This document shows positions 62,532 to 64,000 of a stretch of 64,000 nucleotides of DNA, in pieces. The notes under the pieces were generated by a model. That model was not told the DNA's origin. It was given only the letters and a program-made list of their open reading frames with translations, and ran no database searches. The stretch spans positions 434,001 to 498,000 of the forward strand of contig NZ_MUNQ01000005.1 in NCBI RefSeq assembly GCF_002001165.1, written 5' to 3'. Numbering within the stretch: the first letter of the stretch is position 1; every line of letters starts with the position of its first letter. Position numbers and translations under genes: made by a program. The stretch comes from Rhodanobacter sp. C05. Lineage in GTDB: Bacteria > Pseudomonadota > Gammaproteobacteria > Xanthomonadales > Rhodanobacteraceae.

Positions 62532-63584
62532 ATGCGCGCATCCACCTCCACCAGCGGCCCGCATGGCGGCGTCGAGCACAGCCCGCTGCCGGACTTCTGC
62601 CGGCTGCCGGCATTGTTCGCCCTGTTCGTGGTCGGCGCACTGACGGTAACCGTGATGTGGCTGGCACGCGACAACCAGCGTGACTTGCCGGCCTACAGCG
62701 TCAGCATGCTGTTTGTGACCTGGCTGGCGCTGGTGATCGCGGTGGCGCTGTGCAAGCTGCGCCCGCTGCTGCAGCGTCTGCCCGGACGCATGCCGTATGT
62801 CGGCGTGTGGCTGCTGATCGTGTTGATCGTGCTGGTTGCCAGTGCGGTGGCGCGCTGGATCGACGGCTCGCTGCAGATGCACCTGATCGGCAGCAGCATG
62901 GGACAGTTCGTGCGCGACAACGCGGTGATCGCCGCCCTGCTCGGAGCCGCCATGCTGCGTTACTTCTACGTGCTGGCGCAGTGGCAAGTGCGATTGGCGG
63001 CGGTCAGTCGCGCCCAGGTCGAGGCACTGCAGGCGCGCATCCGCCCGCACTTCCTGTTCAACAGCATGAATACCGTGGCCGCACTGATCCGCATCGATCC
63101 AGCGGCGGCAGAACGCACGGTTGAAGACTTGTCCGAGTTGTTCCGCGCGGCGCTTGGCCAGCACGACACTGACAACGGCACGCTGGGGGATGAGCTGGCA
63201 CTGATCGACCGTTACCTGGCGATCGAACAGCTGCGTTTTGGCACGCGCCTGCGCGTACAGCGCGCACTGGATGACCTGCCCACCGACTTTCCGTTGCCGC
63301 GGCTGCTGCTTCAACCGCTGGTGGAGAATGCGGTACGCCACGGCATCCAGCCGCTGCGCGAAGGCGGTGAAGTGAGCCTGCGCGGACAACGCGATGGCAA
63401 CGGCGTCCGCATCGAGATCAGCAACCCGCTGCCAACCACGCCGGCCGAGCCCGGCAATGGTCATGGCCTAGATAGCGTGCGGCAGCGCGTCGCCTATCGC
63501 TATGGACCGCAGGCGAAGGTGCAAGCCGGGCCGCAGGGCGATCGCTTTGTGGTGCTGCTGCAACTGCCGGGACAGCCATCGTGA
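62532..63584 (+). CDS. AlgZ/LytS-type sensor histidine kinase
   Basis: The 350-residue membrane kinase has about four helices in its first 150 residues. A His_kinase (PF06580) phosphoacceptor region follows, QVEALQARIRPHFLFNSMNTVAALIRID, with His in RPHFLFNS (about residue 175). The ATPase core has LLLQPLVENAVRHGIQPL (N box) near residue 260 and GNGHGLDSVRQRVAYRYGP (G box) near 320. ATG 62532 lacks a strong ribosome site. Its TGA overlaps the ATG of the response regulator (63584-63586), so the pair is coupled. Similar pairs are AlgZ/AlgR and LytS/LytR. The signal is unknown. Confidence 0.85.
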   Translation: MRASTSTSGPHGGVEHSPLPDFCRLPALFALFVVGALTVTVMWLARDNQRDLPAYSVSMLFVTWLALVIAVALCKLRPLLQRLPGRMPYVGVWLLIVLIVLVASAVARWIDGSLQMHLIGSSMGQFVRDNAVIAALLGAAMLRYFYVLAQWQVRLAAVSRAQVEALQARIRPHFLFNSMNTVAALIRIDPAAAERTVEDLSELFRAALGQHDTDNGTLGDELALIDRYLAIEQLRFGTRLRVQRALDDLPTDFPLPRLLLQPLVENAVRHGIQPLREGGEVSLRGQRDGNGVRIEISNPLPTTPAEPGNGHGLDSVRQRVAYRYGPQAKVQAGPQGDRFVVLLQLPGQPS

Positions 63585-64000
63585 TGCGCGTGCTGATCGT
63601 CGATGACGAACCGCTGGCGCGCACGCGACTGGCTGCGCTGCTCGGCGAGTGCGATGGCGTGGAAATCGTCGGCAGTGTCGGCGACGGCGAAGCCGCACTC
63701 GGCTCGCTCGGCGAACTGCAGCCGGACGTGTTGCTGCTGGACATCAACATGCCCGGCCTCGATGGCACCACCGTGGCACAACGTCTGGCCGGCCGCGCAC
63801 GACCACAGGTGATCTTCTGCACCGCCTATGAAGCGCATGCGCTGAAGGCGTTCGAACTGGGTGCCGTGGACTACCTGCTCAAGCCGGTGCGACTGGAGCG
63901 CCTGCGCGATGCGCTGCAGCGTGCACAACGCCGACTCGCCGATGCACCACGCGAACCGACCGCCTACCTGCACGGCCGGATGCGCGGTGAACAGGTACGC
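63584..64000 (+). CDS. LytTR/AlgR-type response regulator, 3' end outside window
   Basis: Only the first 139 residues are in the window. They form a receiver domain (RVLIVDDEPLARTRLAALL, phosphoacceptor Asp about 54 in LLLDINMPGLDG, Lys about 103 in VDYLLKPVRLERL) followed by a linker of the type that leads to a LytTR DNA-binding domain. The ATG overlaps the kinase stop codon by one base, so the two are translationally coupled. The family call (AlgR-like) rests on the partner kinase and receiver sequence. The DNA-binding domain is not visible. Confidence 0.8.
   Translation, partial: MRVLIVDDEPLARTRLAALLGECDGVEIVGSVGDGEAALGSLGELQPDVLLLDINMPGLDGTTVAQRLAGRARPQVIFCTAYEAHALKAFELGAVDYLLKPVRLERLRDALQRAQRRLADAPREPTAYLHGRMRGEQVR

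Overview
The window is GC-rich, densely packed DNA from a gammaproteobacterium, most likely Xanthomonadales and probably a Rhodanobacteraceae member (Rhodanobacter/Dyella/Frateuria type). The evidence is the combination of a xanthomonad-style N-acetylglucosamine (GlcNAc) utilisation gene set, a complete Entner-Doudoroff set (zwf-pgl-edd-eda), several TonB-dependent receptors, and dispersed inverted-repeat elements between genes. This assignment is inferred from gene content. No rRNA, tRNA, transposase or CRISPR array is visible.

Layout. 1-755: the 3' end of an Lhr-type helicase and a small membrane protein. 761-10460: GlcNAc/chitobiose module, with a frameshifted nagX remnant, GH20 hexosaminidase, TonB-dependent receptor, glucokinase-family kinase, divergent NagP-type transporter and a LacI regulator. 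A perfect palindrome and a near-copy sit in the divergent promoter region. 10633-15558: S10 peptidase, EamA transporter, TSUP/DUF442 pair, and an outer-membrane protein with a DUF2946 gene. 16213-20273: a leftward cluster of TsdA-like and TsdB-like cytochromes, an orphan solute-binding protein, a DsrE-family protein and an AraC regulator. 20499-25698: a small unknown gene, a MarR regulator that is probably leaderless, and an OMF-EmrA-EmrB efflux operon. 25791-29424: PagL-like lipid A deacylase and a pair of M16 peptidases.

29500-30900 looks foreign. A lower-GC secreted unknown, a degenerate integron attC-like site and a GNAT gene run directly into the truncated 3' end of a RibD_C/dihydrofolate-reductase-family gene. 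I read this as fossil integron cassettes that replaced the front of that gene. 30911-37007: MFS exporter, multicopper oxidase, secreted phosphoesterase and DUF3617 protein. 37040-43606: two tandem RND pumps with copied leader DNA and no membrane-fusion partner. 43846-46125: btuB behind a cobalamin riboswitch, with a TTG start.

46812-55029 is the metabolic core. nagA, nagB-II and a GntR regulator run leftward, and zwf, pgl, edd and eda run rightward from the same intergenic region, so GlcNAc breakdown to fructose-6-phosphate is physically paired with hexose-6-phosphate oxidation through the Entner-Doudoroff route. 55053-64000: ECF sigma factor, DUF4142 protein, cupredoxin, small lipoprotein, S9 peptidase, GlxA-type regulator, isochorismatase-like hydrolase, carboxylesterase and the start of an AlgZ/AlgR-type two-component system that runs off the window.
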